64,000 nt of DNA from Streptomyces sp. HD (GCF_028369295.1 NZ_JAQMYP010000007.1:62001-126000), one strand, 5' to 3'; counted from the first letter of the stretch, positions 34,463 to 44,746 are shown. Translations and numbers: made by a program. The notes: generated by a model from the letters alone, not told the origin.

Positions 34463-35598
34463 TGCTGAACGAGCGCACGGCGGCAGGCCCCCGCACCCCC
34501 GGTACCGCAACAAGAGGAGAGACTGTGCCCACTGTGCCCCCGGCCTCGAAGGCCGCCCAAGAGACCGCGGTGGACGTGGCCGCGCTCCTGGAGCGCGGTA
34601 GGACCCTGGCCACACCGGTACTGCGGGCGGCCGTCGATCGCCTGGCCCCTCCCATGGACACCGTTTCCGCCTACCACTTCGGCTGGATCGACGCCGACGG
34701 CAACCCCACGGCGGGCGACGGCGGCAAGGCCGTACGCCCCGCCCTCGCCGTGCTCTCCGCCGAGGTCACCGGTGCCGCGCCCGAGGTCGGCATCCCCGGC
34801 GCCGTGGCCGTCGAACTGGTTCACAACTTCTCCCTGCTGCACGACGACCTGATGGACGGCGACGAGCAGCGCCGGCACCGCGACACGGTCTGGAAGGTGC
34901 ACGGCCCCGCCCAGGCCATCCTCGTCGGCGACGCCATGTTCGCGCTGGCCAACGAGCTGCTGCTGGAGCTCGGCACCGTCGAGGCGGGGCGAGCCACCCG
35001 CCGTCTGACCACCGCCACCCGCGCCCTCATCGACGGGCAGGCGCAGGACATCTCCTACGAGCACCGCGACCGCGTCAGTGTCGAGGAGTGCCTGGAGATG
35101 GAGGGCAACAAGACCGGCGCCCTGATCGCCTGCGCCAGCTCCATCGGCGCGGTGCTGGCCGGTGCGGACGACCGCACCGCCGACACCCTGGAGAGGTACG
35201 GCTACCACCTGGGCCTCGCCTTCCAGGCCGTCGACGACCTGCTCGGCATCTGGGGCGACCCGGTCTCCACCGGCAAGCAGACCTGGAGCGATCTGCGCCA
35301 GCGCAAGAAGTCCCTGCCGGTCGTGGCCGCGCTCGCGGCGGGCGGCCCCGCCTCCGAGCGGCTCGGCGAGATCCTCGCAGCCGACGCCAAGAGCAGCGAC
35401 TTCGAAAACTTCTCCGAGGAGGAGTTCGCGGCCCGCGCAGCCCTCATCGAGGAGGCGGGCGGCCGGGAGTGGACCGCCGAGGAGGCACGCCGACAGCACA
35501 CCGTCGCCGTCGAGGCACTCGATGCCGTCGACATGCCCGAGCGGGTGCGGGCGCAGTTCACGGCGCTGGCCGACTTCGTCGTCGTACGAAAGAGATGA
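34462..35598 (+). CDS. Polyprenyl diphosphate synthase of the hopanoid operon
   Basis: A 378-residue E-type isoprenyl diphosphate synthase. First aspartate motif DDLMD in LLHDDLMDGDEQRRH, second DDLLGIWGD, plus KTGALIACASSIGAVLAG. It probably makes farnesyl diphosphate for HpnD; product length cannot be fixed from sequence. Two starts are credible: ATG 34462, with GAGGAGG 7 bases upstream and TGATG overlap with hpnE, and GTG 34525, with AGAGGAGA just upstream, giving a 357-residue form beginning MPTVPPASKAA. The 21 extra residues are polar and non-conserved in appearance. I give the longer form. Confidence 0.9.
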   Translation: MLNERTAAGPRTPGTATRGETVPTVPPASKAAQETAVDVAALLERGRTLATPVLRAAVDRLAPPMDTVSAYHFGWIDADGNPTAGDGGKAVRPALAVLSAEVTGAAPEVGIPGAVAVELVHNFSLLHDDLMDGDEQRRHRDTVWKVHGPAQAILVGDAMFALANELLLELGTVEAGRATRRLTTATRALIDGQAQDISYEHRDRVSVEECLEMEGNKTGALIACASSIGAVLAGADDRTADTLERYGYHLGLAFQAVDDLLGIWGDPVSTGKQTWSDLRQRKKSLPVVAALAAGGPASERLGEILAADAKSSDFENFSEEEFAARAALIEEAGGREWTAEEARRQHTVAVEALDAVDMPERVRAQFTALADFVVVRKR

Positions 35599-35648
35599 TC
35601 ACCGGGCGAAAAGAGATGATCAGTATCGGTCGAATAGCCCTCGCGTAG
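35595..35648 (+). CDS. Possible 17-residue peptide with a 13-base tandem repeat
   Basis: ATG 35595 overlaps the polyprenyl synthase stop (ATGA) and opens a 17-residue frame, MITGRKEMISIGRIALA, ending at 35648. The bases AAAGAGATGATCA occur at 35589-35601 and again at 35610-35622, 21 bases apart, so the synthase 3' end was duplicated in frame. It may be a chance by-product of the duplication. shc has its own good ribosome-binding site 90 bases on. Confidence 0.25.
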   Translation: MITGRKEMISIGRIALA

Positions 35649-35738
35649 TCGCCGGCCGGTGCAGCTGGACACAGCGCACCGGCCGACGGCGGACCCACAG
35701 CAGACGCACAGCCTGTAGCACTGCACGAAGGGGAAGCC

Positions 35739-37772
35739 ATGACAGCGACGACCGACGGAAGCACCGGGGCACTGCCGCCCCGGGCAGCCGCGGCCAGCGA
35801 CACCGACAGTGAGACCCCTGTGGCGGCCGGGGTACACGACGCCGCCGTGCGCGCGGTACGGCGCGCCACCGACTTCCTGCTGGCGAAGCAGGACGCCCAG
35901 GGCTGGTGGAAGGGCGACCTCGAAACGAACGTCACGATGGACGCCGAGGACCTGCTGCTCCGTCAGTTCCTCGGGATCCGGGACGAGAGGACCACGACGG
36001 CCGCCGCGCTCTTCATCCGCGGAGAGCAGCGCGAGGACGGCACCTGGGGCACCTTCTACGGTGCGCCCGGCGAACTCTCCGCCACCATCGAAGCCTACGT
36101 CGCCCTCCGCCTGGCCGGTGACGCGCCGGACGCCCCTCACATGGCCAGGGCCTCGGCCTGGATCCGTGAGCAGGGCGGCATCGCCGCCGCCCGGGTCTTC
36201 ACCCGGATCTGGCTGGCCCTGTTCGGCTGGTGGAAGTGGGAGGACCTGCCCGAACTCCCGCCGGAGCTCATCTACTTCCCCAAGTGGGTCCCGCTCAACA
36301 TCTACGACTTCGGCTGCTGGGCCCGGCAGACCATCGTCCCGCTGACGATCGTCTCCGCCAAGCGCCCGGTACGGCCCGCGCCCTTCCCGCTCGACGAACT
36401 GCACACCGACCCGGCGAACCCCAACCCGCCCAAGCCCCTTGCTCCGGCGGCGAGTTGGGACGGTGCCTTCCAGCGGCTCGACAAGGCGCTGCACCAATTG
36501 CGCAAGGTCGCCCCGCGCCGGCTGCGCAAGGCGGCCATGAACAGTGCCGCCCGCTGGATCATCGAGCGGCAGGAGAACGACGGCTGCTGGGGCGGCATCC
36601 AGCCGCCGGCGGTGTACTCGATCATCGCGCTGCGACTGCTCGGCTACGACCTCGAACACCCGGTGATGCGCGAGGGGCTGGCGTCGCTGGACCGTTTCGC
36701 CGTCTGGCGCGAGGACGGCGCCCGGATGATCGAGGCCTGCCAGTCGCCGGTCTGGGACACCTGCCTGGCGACCATCGCGCTCGTGGACGCGGGCGTGCCC
36801 GCCGATCATCCGCAGCTGGTGAAGGCCGCGGACTGGATGCTGGGCGAGGAGATCGTGCGGCCCGGCGACTGGGCGGTCAAGCGGCCCCAACTGCCGCCGG
36901 GCGGCTGGGCGTTCGAGTTCCACAACGACAACTACCCCGACATCGACGACACCGCCGAGGTGGTCCTCGCGCTGCGCCGGGTCAGACACCACGACCCGCA
37001 GCGGGTGGAGAGGGCGATCGGGCGCGGCGTGCGCTGGAACCTCGGCATGCAGTCGCGGAACGGGGCGTGGGGCGCCTTCGACGTCGACAACACCAGCCCC
37101 TTCCCCAACCGGCTGCCGTTCTGCGACTTCGGCGAGGTCATCGACCCGCCGTCCGCGGACGTCACCGCGCACGTCGTCGAGATGCTCGCGGTCGAGGGCC
37201 TCGCCCACGACCCGCGGACCCGGCGCGGCATTCGCTGGCTGCTCGCCGAGCAGGAACCGGACGGGTCGTGGTTCGGGCGCTGGGGCGTGAACTACGTCTA
37301 CGGCACCGGTTCCGTCGTACCCGCTCTCGTGGCCGCCGGATTCCCGGGCTCGCACCCGGCGATTCGCCGCGCCGTCACCTGGTTGGAGTCCGTCCAGAAC
37401 GACGACGGCGGCTGGGGCGAGGACCTGCGCTCGTACAAGTACGTCAAGGAGTGGAGCGGCAAGGGCGCCTCGACCGCCTCGCAGACCGCGTGGGCGCTGA
37501 TGGCGCTGCTGGCGGCGGGCGAGAAGGACTCCAAGGCCGTCGAACGCGGAATCGAGTGGCTGGCGGCCACCCAGCTGGCGGACGGCTCCTGGGACGAGCC
37601 GTACTTCACCGGCACCGGGTTCCCCTGGGACTTCTCGATCAATTACCACCTCTACCGGCAGGTCTTCCCGCTCACCGCGCTCGGCCGGTACGTCCACGGC
37701 GAGCCCTTCGCCGAGAAGCCCGGGCAGAGCGGGGAGTCCGGGAAACCGCTCGCCGAGGCCAAGGGGAGCTGA
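35739..37772 (+). CDS. shc: Squalene-hopene cyclase
   Basis: A 677-residue monotopic membrane enzyme that cyclises squalene to hopene/hopanol. The protonating motif DIDDTA is at 401-406. QW-type repeats occur along the chain: QDAQGWWKGDLE near residue 48, REDGTWGTFYG, QENDGCWGGIQPP, QSRNGAWGAFD, QNDDGGWGEDL and LADGSWDEPYFTGTGFPWDF. Length and repeat number are normal. A GAAGGGGAAG site precedes the ATG, so although 90 bases separate it from the preceding peptide it is translated independently. Its stop overlaps hpnG (TGATG). Confidence 0.97.
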   Translation: MTATTDGSTGALPPRAAAASDTDSETPVAAGVHDAAVRAVRRATDFLLAKQDAQGWWKGDLETNVTMDAEDLLLRQFLGIRDERTTTAAALFIRGEQREDGTWGTFYGAPGELSATIEAYVALRLAGDAPDAPHMARASAWIREQGGIAAARVFTRIWLALFGWWKWEDLPELPPELIYFPKWVPLNIYDFGCWARQTIVPLTIVSAKRPVRPAPFPLDELHTDPANPNPPKPLAPAASWDGAFQRLDKALHQLRKVAPRRLRKAAMNSAARWIIERQENDGCWGGIQPPAVYSIIALRLLGYDLEHPVMREGLASLDRFAVWREDGARMIEACQSPVWDTCLATIALVDAGVPADHPQLVKAADWMLGEEIVRPGDWAVKRPQLPPGGWAFEFHNDNYPDIDDTAEVVLALRRVRHHDPQRVERAIGRGVRWNLGMQSRNGAWGAFDVDNTSPFPNRLPFCDFGEVIDPPSADVTAHVVEMLAVEGLAHDPRTRRGIRWLLAEQEPDGSWFGRWGVNYVYGTGSVVPALVAAGFPGSHPAIRRAVTWLESVQNDDGGWGEDLRSYKYVKEWSGKGASTASQTAWALMALLAAGEKDSKAVERGIEWLAATQLADGSWDEPYFTGTGFPWDFSINYHLYRQVFPLTALGRYVHGEPFAEKPGQSGESGKPLAEAKGS

Positions 37773-38413
37773 TGAGCCCACAGCCCGCCCCGGCCCCGCT
37801 GCTGATCGCCTGCGCGCTCGGCATCGAGCAGCTCGCCCTGCGCACGAGCGACCGCGGCGGTGCCGGCGGGCCGGTCACCGTGCTCCGTACCGGCATGGGG
37901 CCCCGGGCGGCCGAACGCTCCGTCACCCGTGTCCTGGCCGACCCGGCGCTCGATGGGGCCGCCGTGCTCGCCACCGGCTTCTGCGCGGGGCTCGCCCCCG
38001 GTATGCACCCCGGCGATCTGGTCGTCGCCGAGGAGACCCGGGATCCGGCGGGAACCATTCCGTGCGTAGGGACCGACCTACTCGTCAAAGAGCTCGTGCG
38101 AGCCGTTCCCGGCCGCACCGTCCACACCGGACCGCTCACCGGCTCCGATCATGTCATCCGAGGTCAGGAACGGTCCGATCTTCTCGCAACCGGCGCAATC
38201 GCGGTCGACATGGAATCGGCGGCCACGCTTCTGAGCGCCGTACGAACCGGCGAGCGCCCGGTTGCGGCCGTCCGGGTGGTCGTGGACGCTCCAGAACATG
38301 AACTCGTCCGGATCGGCACGTTGCGCGGTGGAATATCAGCCTTCCGCGTCCTTCGTACCGTTCTGCCTGCTTTCTACGAATGGCACCGTTCTTTGCTGCT
38401 CCCCAGGAGGTGA
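37772..38413 (+). CDS. hpnG: Adenosylhopane nucleosidase/phosphorylase HpnG
   Basis: A 213-residue nucleoside-phosphorylase-fold protein. It shows LLIACALGIEQLAL, GMGPRAAERSV, ATGFCAGLAPGMHPGDLVVAEE and, near the active site, AIAVDMESAATL, the Met-Glu ribose contact of purine phosphorylases. In hopanoid pathways HpnG removes adenine from adenosylhopane. It is somewhat short but has the complete fold. TGATG overlap with shc at the start; hpnH follows 5 bases after the stop. Confidence 0.9.
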   Translation: MSPQPAPAPLLIACALGIEQLALRTSDRGGAGGPVTVLRTGMGPRAAERSVTRVLADPALDGAAVLATGFCAGLAPGMHPGDLVVAEETRDPAGTIPCVGTDLLVKELVRAVPGRTVHTGPLTGSDHVIRGQERSDLLATGAIAVDMESAATLLSAVRTGERPVAAVRVVVDAPEHELVRIGTLRGGISAFRVLRTVLPAFYEWHRSLLLPRR

Positions 38414-38418
38414 GCCAG

Positions 38419-39441
38419 ATGGCCATGCCGCTGCGTCAGTCCATCAAGGTCGCTACTTACTTGGCCGAACAGAAGCTCCGCAGGCGGGACAAGTTTCCGC
38501 TCATCGTCGAGCTGGAACCGCTCTTCGCCTGCAATCTGAAGTGCGAGGGCTGCGGCAAGATCCAGCACCCGGCAGGTGTTCTCAAGCAGCGGATGCCCGT
38601 CGCGCAGGCCGTGGGAGCGGTGCTCGAATCCGGCGCGCCGATGGTGTCCATCGCCGGCGGTGAGCCGCTGATGCACCCGCAGATCGACGAGATCGTGCGA
38701 CAGCTCGTGGCCAAGCGGAAGTACGTCTTCCTGTGCACCAACGCCATGCTCCTCCGCAAGAAGATCGACAAGTTCAAGCCCTCTCCCTACTTCGCCTTCG
38801 CCGTGCACATCGACGGCCTGCGCGAGCGGCACGACGAGTCCGTGGCGAAGGAGGGCGTGTTCGACGAGGCCGTGGAGGCCATCAAGGAGGCCCAGCGGCG
38901 CGGCTTCCGCGTCACCACCAACTCCACCTTCTTCAACACCGACACCCCGCAGACGATCGTCGAGGTCCTGAACTACCTCAACGACGATCTCAAGGTCGAC
39001 GAGATGATGATCTCGCCCGCCTACGCCTACGAGAAGGCCCCCGACCAGGAGCACTTCCTGGGCGTCGAGCAGACCCGCGAGCTGTTCAAGAAGGCCTTCG
39101 CGGGCGGCAACCGGCGCCGCTGGCGGCTCAACCACTCGCCGCTCTTCCTGGACTTCCTGGAGGGCAAGGTCGACTTCCCGTGCACCGCGTGGGCGATCCC
39201 GAACTACTCGCTGTTCGGCTGGCAGCGCCCCTGCTACCTGATGAGCGACGGGTACGTCCCGACGTACCGGGAGCTGATCGAGGACACCGACTGGGACAAG
39301 TACGGCCGCGGCAAGGACCCGCGCTGCGCCAACTGCATGGCGCACTGCGGCTACGAGCCCACCGCCGTCCTCGCCACCATGGGCTCGCTCAAGGAGTCGC
39401 TGCGCGCCATGCGCGAGACGGTCTCCGGAAACCGGGAGTGA
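38419..39441 (+). CDS. hpnH: Adenosyl-hopene transferase HpnH (radical SAM)
   Basis: A 340-residue radical SAM enzyme that joins a 5'-deoxyadenosyl group to hopene, making adenosylhopane. The cluster motif CNLKCEGC (Cys38, Cys42, Cys45) is the CxxxCxxC type. [11 protein letters not shown] is the SAM-binding GGE block. A C-terminal Cys set ([12 protein letters not shown]) probably belongs to the family's C-terminal DUF3463. Start ATG 38419 has AGGAGG 8 bases upstream, a clear case against the longer in-frame start at 38380. ispG follows 4 bases after the stop. Confidence 0.95.
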   Translation: MAMPLRQSIKVATYLAEQKLRRRDKFPLIVELEPLFACNLKCEGCGKIQHPAGVLKQRMPVAQAVGAVLESGAPMVSIAGGEPLMHPQIDEIVRQLVAKRKYVFLCTNAMLLRKKIDKFKPSPYFAFAVHIDGLRERHDESVAKEGVFDEAVEAIKEAQRRGFRVTTNSTFFNTDTPQTIVEVLNYLNDDLKVDEMMISPAYAYEKAPDQEHFLGVEQTRELFKKAFAGGNRRRWRLNHSPLFLDFLEGKVDFPCTAWAIPNYSLFGWQRPCYLMSDGYVPTYRELIEDTDWDKYGRGKDPRCANCMAHCGYEPTAVLATMGSLKESLRAMRETVSGNRE

Positions 39442-39445
39442 CACC

Positions 39446-40621
39446 ATGACCGCCATCCCCTTGGGCGTTCCCGAGGTACCACTCCGGCCGATCGCCGAGC
39501 GACGTGTGTCGCGGCGGATCCAGGTCGGTCCGGTGGCGGTCGGGGGCGGTGCCCCGGTGTCGGTGCAGTCGATGACGACGACCCGTACGTCGGACATCGG
39601 CGCCACCCTGCAGCAGATCGCCGAGCTCACGGCCTCCGGCTGCCAGATCGTGCGCGTGGCCTGTCCGACGCAGGACGACGCGGACGCGCTCGCGACGATC
39701 GCCCGGAAGTCGCAGATCCCGGTGATCGCGGACATCCACTTCCAGCCGAAGTACGTGTTCGCCGCGATCGAGGCGGGCTGTGCGGCCGTACGCGTCAATC
39801 CCGGCAACATCAAGCAGTTCGACGACAAGGTGAAGGAGATCGCGCGGGCCGCCAAGGACCACGGCACGCCGATCCGGATCGGCGTCAACGCGGGCTCGCT
39901 GGACAAGCGGCTGCTGCAGAAGTACGGCAAGGCGACGCCGGAGGCACTGGTGGAGAGCGCCTTGTGGGAGGCGTCGCTCTTCGAGGAGCACGACTTCCGG
40001 GACATCAAGATCTCGGTGAAGCACAACGACCCCGTGGTGATGGTCAACGCCTACCAGCTGCTCGCCGAGCAGTGCGACTATCCCCTCCACCTCGGGGTGA
40101 CCGAGGCCGGGCCCGCGTTCCAGGGCACGATCAAGTCGGCCGTCGCCTTCGGCGCGCTGCTGTCGCGGGGGATCGGCGACACGATCCGGGTGTCCCTGAG
40201 CGCGCCGCCCGCCGAGGAGGTCAAGGTCGGCATCCAGATCCTGGAGTCGCTGAACCTCAGGCAGCGGCGGTTGGAGATCGTCTCCTGCCCGTCGTGCGGG
40301 CGTGCACAGGTCGACGTCTACAAGCTGGCCGACGAAGTCACCGCCGGCTTGGACGGCATGGAAGTGCCGTTGCGGGTAGCCGTCATGGGCTGTGTGGTCA
40401 ACGGTCCCGGCGAGGCGCGGGAGGCGGACCTGGGGGTCGCCTCCGGCAACGGCAAGGGGCAGATCTTCGTCAAGGGCGAGGTCATCAAGACCGTTCCCGA
40501 GTCCAAGATCGTCGAGACGCTGATCGAAGAGGCGATGAAGATCGCCGAGCAGATGGAGCAGGACGGGGCCGCATCGGGCGCCCCCACCGGCACGGGGAAA
40601 CCGGCAGTGACGGTGAGTTGA
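39446..40621 (+). CDS. ispG: 4-hydroxy-3-methylbut-2-enyl diphosphate synthase (flavodoxin type)
   Basis: A 391-residue [4Fe-4S] enzyme of the MEP pathway. It shows [13 protein letters not shown] and [15 protein letters not shown], a TIM barrel with [12 protein letters not shown] and VRVNPGNI, and cluster ligands in [11 protein letters not shown] (two Cys) and [10 protein letters not shown]. The last ~30 residues are variable. Its place inside the hopanoid operon suggests an extra copy used for hopanoid supply; whether the genome has another ispG cannot be seen here. It lies 4 bases after hpnH and 31 bases before dxs. Confidence 0.96.
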   Translation: MTAIPLGVPEVPLRPIAERRVSRRIQVGPVAVGGGAPVSVQSMTTTRTSDIGATLQQIAELTASGCQIVRVACPTQDDADALATIARKSQIPVIADIHFQPKYVFAAIEAGCAAVRVNPGNIKQFDDKVKEIARAAKDHGTPIRIGVNAGSLDKRLLQKYGKATPEALVESALWEASLFEEHDFRDIKISVKHNDPVVMVNAYQLLAEQCDYPLHLGVTEAGPAFQGTIKSAVAFGALLSRGIGDTIRVSLSAPPAEEVKVGIQILESLNLRQRRLEIVSCPSCGRAQVDVYKLADEVTAGLDGMEVPLRVAVMGCVVNGPGEAREADLGVASGNGKGQIFVKGEVIKTVPESKIVETLIEEAMKIAEQMEQDGAASGAPTGTGKPAVTVS

Positions 40622-40652
40622 AGCGAGGCACGGACCGAGAGGGGGCCCGAGC

Positions 40653-42644
40653 GTGACGATTCTGGAGAGCATCCGGGGACCACGCGACCTGAAGGCGCTG
40701 TCCGAGGCGGAACTCGGTGAACTGTCCGACGAGATCAGGGAGTTCCTGGTGCACGCGGTCGCCAGGACCGGCGGACATCTCGGGCCCAACCTGGGGGTGG
40801 TGGAACTCTCCATCGCGCTCCACCGGGTCTTCGAGTCGCCGGTCGACCGCATCGTCTGGGACACCGGTCACCAGAGCTACGTGCACAAGCTGTTGACGGG
40901 ACGTCAGGACTTCTCCAAGCTGCGCGGCAAGGGCGGCCTGTCCGGATATCCCTCGCGCGAGGAGTCCGAGCACGACGTCGTAGAGAACAGCCACGCCTCC
41001 ACCGCGCTCGGCTGGGCCGACGGCCTCGCCAAGGCCCGCCAGGTGCAGGGGGAGAAGGGACACGTCGTCGCGGTGATCGGCGACGGGGCGCTGACCGGCG
41101 GGATGGCCTGGGAGGCGCTGAACAACATCGCCGCCGCCAAGGACCGGCCACTGATCATCGTCGTCAACGACAACGAACGGTCGTACGCGCCGACCATCGG
41201 AGGGCTCGCCAACCATCTGGCCACGCTGCGCACGACCGACAGCTACGAGCGGGTCCTGGCCTGGGGCAAGGACGTACTGCTGCGGACCCCGCTGGTGGGC
41301 AACACGATCTACGAGTCCCTGCACGGCGCGAAGAAGGGCTTCAAGGACGCCTTCGCGCCGCAGGGCATGTTCGAGGACCTGGGTCTGAAGTACGTCGGCC
41401 CGATCGACGGACATGACATCGGGGCCGTCGAGTCCGCGCTCAGGCGTGCGAAACGCTTCCACGGGCCCGTGCTGATCCACTGCCTCACGGAGAAGGGGCG
41501 CGGCTATGAACCCGCCCTCGCCCACGAGGAGGACCACTTCCACACCGTCGGTGTGATGGACCCGCTGACCTGTGAGCCGCTGGCGCCGTCCAACGGGCCG
41601 TCCTGGACCTCGGTGTTCGGCGACGAGATCGTGCGGATCGGGGAGGAGCGGGAGGACGTCGTGGCGATCACGGCGGCCATGCTGCACCCGGTCGGCCTCG
41701 GCAAGTTCGCGGAGCGGTTCCCGGACCGCGTCTGGGACGTCGGGATCGCCGAGCAGCACGCGGCCGTGTCGGCGGCGGGGCTCGCGACGGGCGGGCTGCA
41801 TCCGGTGGTCGCCGTGTACGCCACGTTCCTGAACCGTGCCTTCGACCAGTTGCTGATGGACGTCGCGCTGCACCGGTGCGGCGTGACGTTCGTGCTCGAC
41901 CGGGCCGGCGTCACGGGCGCCGACGGGCCCTCCCACAACGGCATGTGGGACATGTCGATCCTCCAGGTCGTCCCCGGCCTCAGGATCGCCGCGCCACGCG
42001 ACGCCGACCAGCTCAGAGCGCAGCTGCGCGAGGCCGTGGCCTGCGACGACGCGCCCACCCTCGTGCGGTTCCCGAAGGAGTCGGTCGGGCCGTCGATCCC
42101 GGCGGTCGACCGGGTGGGCGGGCTGGACGTGCTGCACCGGTCGGCGCAGGAGGCGGACGTCCTCCTGGTCTCCGTCGGCGTGATGGCCCCGGTCTGCCTC
42201 CAGGCGGCCGAGTTGCTGGAAGCACGCGGCATCACCTGCACCGTCGTCGACCCGCGCTGGGTCAAGCCCGTCGACCCCGCGCTCGCGCCCCTCGCCGCAC
42301 AGCACCGGCTGGCGGCCGTCGTCGAGGACAACAGCCGCTCGTCCGGGGTGGGCGCCGCCGTGGCGCTGGCGCTGAGCGACGCCGACGTCGATGTGCCGGT
42401 ACGGCGGTTCGGCATCCCGGAGCAGTTCCTCGCGCACGCCAAGCGGGGCGAGGTGCTGGCCGACATCGGGCTCACGCCCGTCGAGGTCGCCGGCCGGATC
42501 AGCGCGAGCCTCGCCCTCAAGGAGGCTGAGGACAGGCTGGTCGCCGGCCCGGAGCGGGCCGAGGAGCGCAGGGCCGTGCCCGAGCGCGCCGACGGCAGCC
42601 ATGACGGTCGTACCGTCGTGCCAGTCAAGGAGAAAGCTGAATGA
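40653..42644 (+). CDS. dxs: 1-deoxy-D-xylulose-5-phosphate synthase
   Basis: A 663-residue thiamin-diphosphate enzyme that makes DXP from pyruvate and glyceraldehyde-3-phosphate, the entry step of the MEP pathway. The ThDP motif is [16 protein letters not shown]...IIVVNDN. N-terminal [18 protein letters not shown] and [16 protein letters not shown] are classical, and the Glu of the second domain is in [11 protein letters not shown]. It continues with [24 protein letters not shown] start with GAGAGGGGG upstream. The final ~35 residues are charged. Its stop overlaps the aminotransferase start (ATGA). Probably an operon-specific dxs copy. Confidence 0.96.
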   Translation: MTILESIRGPRDLKALSEAELGELSDEIREFLVHAVARTGGHLGPNLGVVELSIALHRVFESPVDRIVWDTGHQSYVHKLLTGRQDFSKLRGKGGLSGYPSREESEHDVVENSHASTALGWADGLAKARQVQGEKGHVVAVIGDGALTGGMAWEALNNIAAAKDRPLIIVVNDNERSYAPTIGGLANHLATLRTTDSYERVLAWGKDVLLRTPLVGNTIYESLHGAKKGFKDAFAPQGMFEDLGLKYVGPIDGHDIGAVESALRRAKRFHGPVLIHCLTEKGRGYEPALAHEEDHFHTVGVMDPLTCEPLAPSNGPSWTSVFGDEIVRIGEEREDVVAITAAMLHPVGLGKFAERFPDRVWDVGIAEQHAAVSAAGLATGGLHPVVAVYATFLNRAFDQLLMDVALHRCGVTFVLDRAGVTGADGPSHNGMWDMSILQVVPGLRIAAPRDADQLRAQLREAVACDDAPTLVRFPKESVGPSIPAVDRVGGLDVLHRSAQEADVLLVSVGVMAPVCLQAAELLEARGITCTVVDPRWVKPVDPALAPLAAQHRLAAVVEDNSRSSGVGAAVALALSDADVDVPVRRFGIPEQFLAHAKRGEVLADIGLTPVEVAGRISASLALKEAEDRLVAGPERAEERRAVPERADGSHDGRTVVPVKEKAE

Positions 42645-44026
42645 CCACCGAGTTCGACCTCGGCAGACTCCTCGCCGAGCGTGGAGCCGAGCGCTACGAG
42701 CTGCACACGAAGTACCTGAACCACCAGCTCCCGCGCATGCTGCACACCATCGGCTTCGACAGGGTCTACGAGCGGGCCGAGGGCGCGTACTTCTGGGACG
42801 CGGACGGCGACGACTACCTGGACATGCTCGCCGGGTTCGGGGTGATGGGCCTGGGGCGCCACCACCCCGTCGTCCGCAAGGCGCTGCACGACGTCCTCGA
42901 CGCCCGGCTCGCCGACCTGACCCGCTTCGACTGCCAGCCGCTGCCCGGGCTGCTGGCGGAGCGGCTGCTCGCCCACAGCCCGCACCTGGACCGGGTGTTC
43001 TTCGGCAACAGCGGTACGGAGGCGGTGGAGACCGCGCTGAAGTTCGCGCGGTTCGTCACCGGGAAGCCGAGGATCCTGTACTGCGACCACGCCTTCCACG
43101 GGCTGACCACCGGCTCCCTGTCCGTCAACGGCGAGTCCGGCTTCCGGGACGGATTCGCCCCGCTGCTGCCCGACACGGCCGTACCGCTCGGCGATCTCGA
43201 CGCCCTGGCGCGGGAGCTGAAGAAGGGCGACGTCGCCGCGCTGATCGTCGAGCCGATCCAGGGCAAGGGTGTGCACGAGGCCCCGCCCGGCCATCTCCGG
43301 GCCGCCCAGGAGCTGCTGCACCGGCACAAGGCACTGCTCATCGCCGACGAGGTGCAGACCGGGCTGGGCCGGACCGGGGACTTCTACGCCTACCAGCACG
43401 AGGACGGCGTCGAGCCGGACCTGGTGTGCGTGGCCAAGGCGCTCTCCGGGGGCTATGTGCCGGTGGGCGCCACGCTCGGCAAGGACTGGATCTTCAAGAA
43501 GGTGTACTCGTCCATGGACCGCGTGCTGGTCCACTCGGCGAGCTTCGGGTCCAACGCACAGGCCATGGCGGCCGGGCTCGCGGTCCTGTCCGTCATGGAG
43601 AACGAACAGATCGTCGCGAACGCGCGGGCGACCGGGGAACAGCTCAAGTCCCGGCTCGCGGCGCTGACCGACAAGTACGAACTGCTCGCCGATGTCCGCG
43701 GCCGGGGGTTGATGATCGGCATCGAGTTCGGCCGGCCCAAGTCGCTGGGCCTGCGCAGCCGATGGACCATGCTGCAGGCCGCGCGCAAGGGCCTGTTCGC
43801 CCAGATGGTCGTCGTACCGCTGCTGCAACGGCACCGCATCCTCACCCAGGTCTCCGGGGACCACCTGGAAGTGATCAAGCTGATCCCACCGCTGATCATC
43901 GGCGAGCGGGAGGTGGACCGGTTCGTCGACGCCTTCACGGAGGTGATGGACGACGCGCACAGCGGCGGCGGGCTGATGTGGGACTTCGGGAAGACGCTGA
44001 TCAAGCAGGCGGTCGCCAACCGCTAG
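42641..44026 (+). CDS. Class III PLP aminotransferase of the hopanoid operon (HpnO-like)
   Basis: A 461-residue PLP enzyme. It has the PLP phosphate-binding [18 protein letters not shown], the aspartate in [15 protein letters not shown], and the PLP-Lys in [18 protein letters not shown]. By position it should aminate the side chain to give aminobacteriohopanetriol, the known amino-hopanoid type of S. coelicolor; HpnO does this elsewhere. Ornithine- or acetylornithine-type substrates cannot be excluded from motifs alone. ATGA overlap with dxs. Last enzyme of the operon; a terminator-like hairpin follows at 44043-44069. Confidence 0.87.
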   Translation: MTTEFDLGRLLAERGAERYELHTKYLNHQLPRMLHTIGFDRVYERAEGAYFWDADGDDYLDMLAGFGVMGLGRHHPVVRKALHDVLDARLADLTRFDCQPLPGLLAERLLAHSPHLDRVFFGNSGTEAVETALKFARFVTGKPRILYCDHAFHGLTTGSLSVNGESGFRDGFAPLLPDTAVPLGDLDALARELKKGDVAALIVEPIQGKGVHEAPPGHLRAAQELLHRHKALLIADEVQTGLGRTGDFYAYQHEDGVEPDLVCVAKALSGGYVPVGATLGKDWIFKKVYSSMDRVLVHSASFGSNAQAMAAGLAVLSVMENEQIVANARATGEQLKSRLAALTDKYELLADVRGRGLMIGIEFGRPKSLGLRSRWTMLQAARKGLFAQMVVVPLLQRHRILTQVSGDHLEVIKLIPPLIIGEREVDRFVDAFTEVMDDAHSGGGLMWDFGKTLIKQAVANR

Positions 44027-44042
44027 ACGCGGTGTGAGCGCG

Positions 44043-44069
44043 GCCCGCGCGGCCTGTCGGCGGGCTTTT
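44043..44069 (+). terminator. Hairpin with T-run ending the hopanoid operon
   Basis: GCCCGC (44043-44048) and GCGGGC (44060-44065) form a stem followed directly by TTTT. It lies 17 bases after the aminotransferase stop. The T-run runs into the first operator half-site. Confidence 0.6.
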
Positions 44070-44102
44070 GCCTTTCAGGCAAGAAATTTGCCGCAGAGGC
44101 AA
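44068..44102. promoter_or_regulatory. Tandem dyad operator TTGCC-N5-GGCAA x2
   Basis: Two perfect copies of TTGCC-N5-GGCAA occupy 44068-44082 and 44088-44102. The two centres are exactly 20 bases apart, about two helical turns, so both face the same side of DNA. They lie 21-55 bases before the HTH-cupin gene, where a promoter must be, which points to autoregulation by two dimers. Confidence 0.7.
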
Positions 44103-44122
44103 GGCTCCGGCTGAATGGAGGC

Positions 44123-44746
44123 ATGAGCTCTTCCGAGACGGAGCCCTCGGCGGAACACGAGGGCGCCCTGCCCGTGGTCGCGCCCCAGCTCCGTGCGCTA
44201 CGGCGTCGCGCGGCCCGCACCCTGGAGGCCGCGGCCCGCGCCGCCGGGCTGTCGCCCGCCCACCTCTCCCGGCTGGAGACCGGGCAGCGCCAGCCCTCGC
44301 TGCCGATGCTGCTCGCGCTCGCGCGGATCTACGGTACGACGGTCTCCGAACTGCTCGGCGAGACGGTCGCCGACCGGGACGCCGTCGTGCGCGCCGCCGA
44401 CATGGAACCGACCGCCGCGGGCGGCTGGACGTACTGGCAGGCGGGCTCGCCCGGCCGCGGGATGCAGGCCCTGCGCGTCCATGTGCCGTACGGCTCGCAG
44501 GGCGACATCGTGCGGGTGCATCCCGGCGAGGAGTGGCTCCACGTCCTCAAGGGGCGGATGCGGCTGCGCCTCGGCGACACCACGCACCGGCTCGCGCCCG
44601 GCGACAGCGCGCACTTCGACTCGCTCACCCCGCACCGCATCGCCGCCCAGGACGAGGGCGGTGTGGAGCTCCTCTTCGTCCACACCCTGTTGCAGAGCCC
44701 CACGGCCACGCTGTGCCTGGGCCCCACCCCTGGAGAGACACCATGA
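44123..44746 (+). CDS. XRE-family HTH regulator with C-terminal cupin
   Basis: A 207-residue repressor/activator. Residues 20-80 hold the helix-turn-helix (LRALRRRAARTLEAAARAAGLSPAHLSRLETGQRQPSLPMLLALARIYG). Residues 105-195 are a cupin (HPGEEWLHVLKGRMRLRLGDTTHRLAPGDSAHFDSLTPHRI) that probably senses a small ligand or metal. The tandem dyad just upstream fits as its operator. The GGAG lies only about 2 bases before the ATG, a short spacing. Its stop overlaps a 39-residue membrane micro-protein (ATGA). Its target may be this pair or the preceding hopanoid operon. Confidence 0.9.
   Translation: MSSSETEPSAEHEGALPVVAPQLRALRRRAARTLEAAARAAGLSPAHLSRLETGQRQPSLPMLLALARIYGTTVSELLGETVADRDAVVRAADMEPTAAGGWTYWQAGSPGRGMQALRVHVPYGSQGDIVRVHPGEEWLHVLKGRMRLRLGDTTHRLAPGDSAHFDSLTPHRIAAQDEGGVELLFVHTLLQSPTATLCLGPTPGETP

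Noticed and set aside
35202..37781. 859-codon minus-strand frame opposite shc
   Set aside because: No domain or start site; shc on the other strand is unmistakable.
41504..43960. 818-codon minus-strand frame opposite dxs and the aminotransferase
   Set aside because: Low-complexity composition with no motif; the plus-strand genes are complete.
42641..44026. Acetylornithine or diaminobutyrate aminotransferase
   Set aside because: Same fold class, but no arginine or ectoine genes are near and the gene is coupled to the hopanoid operon.
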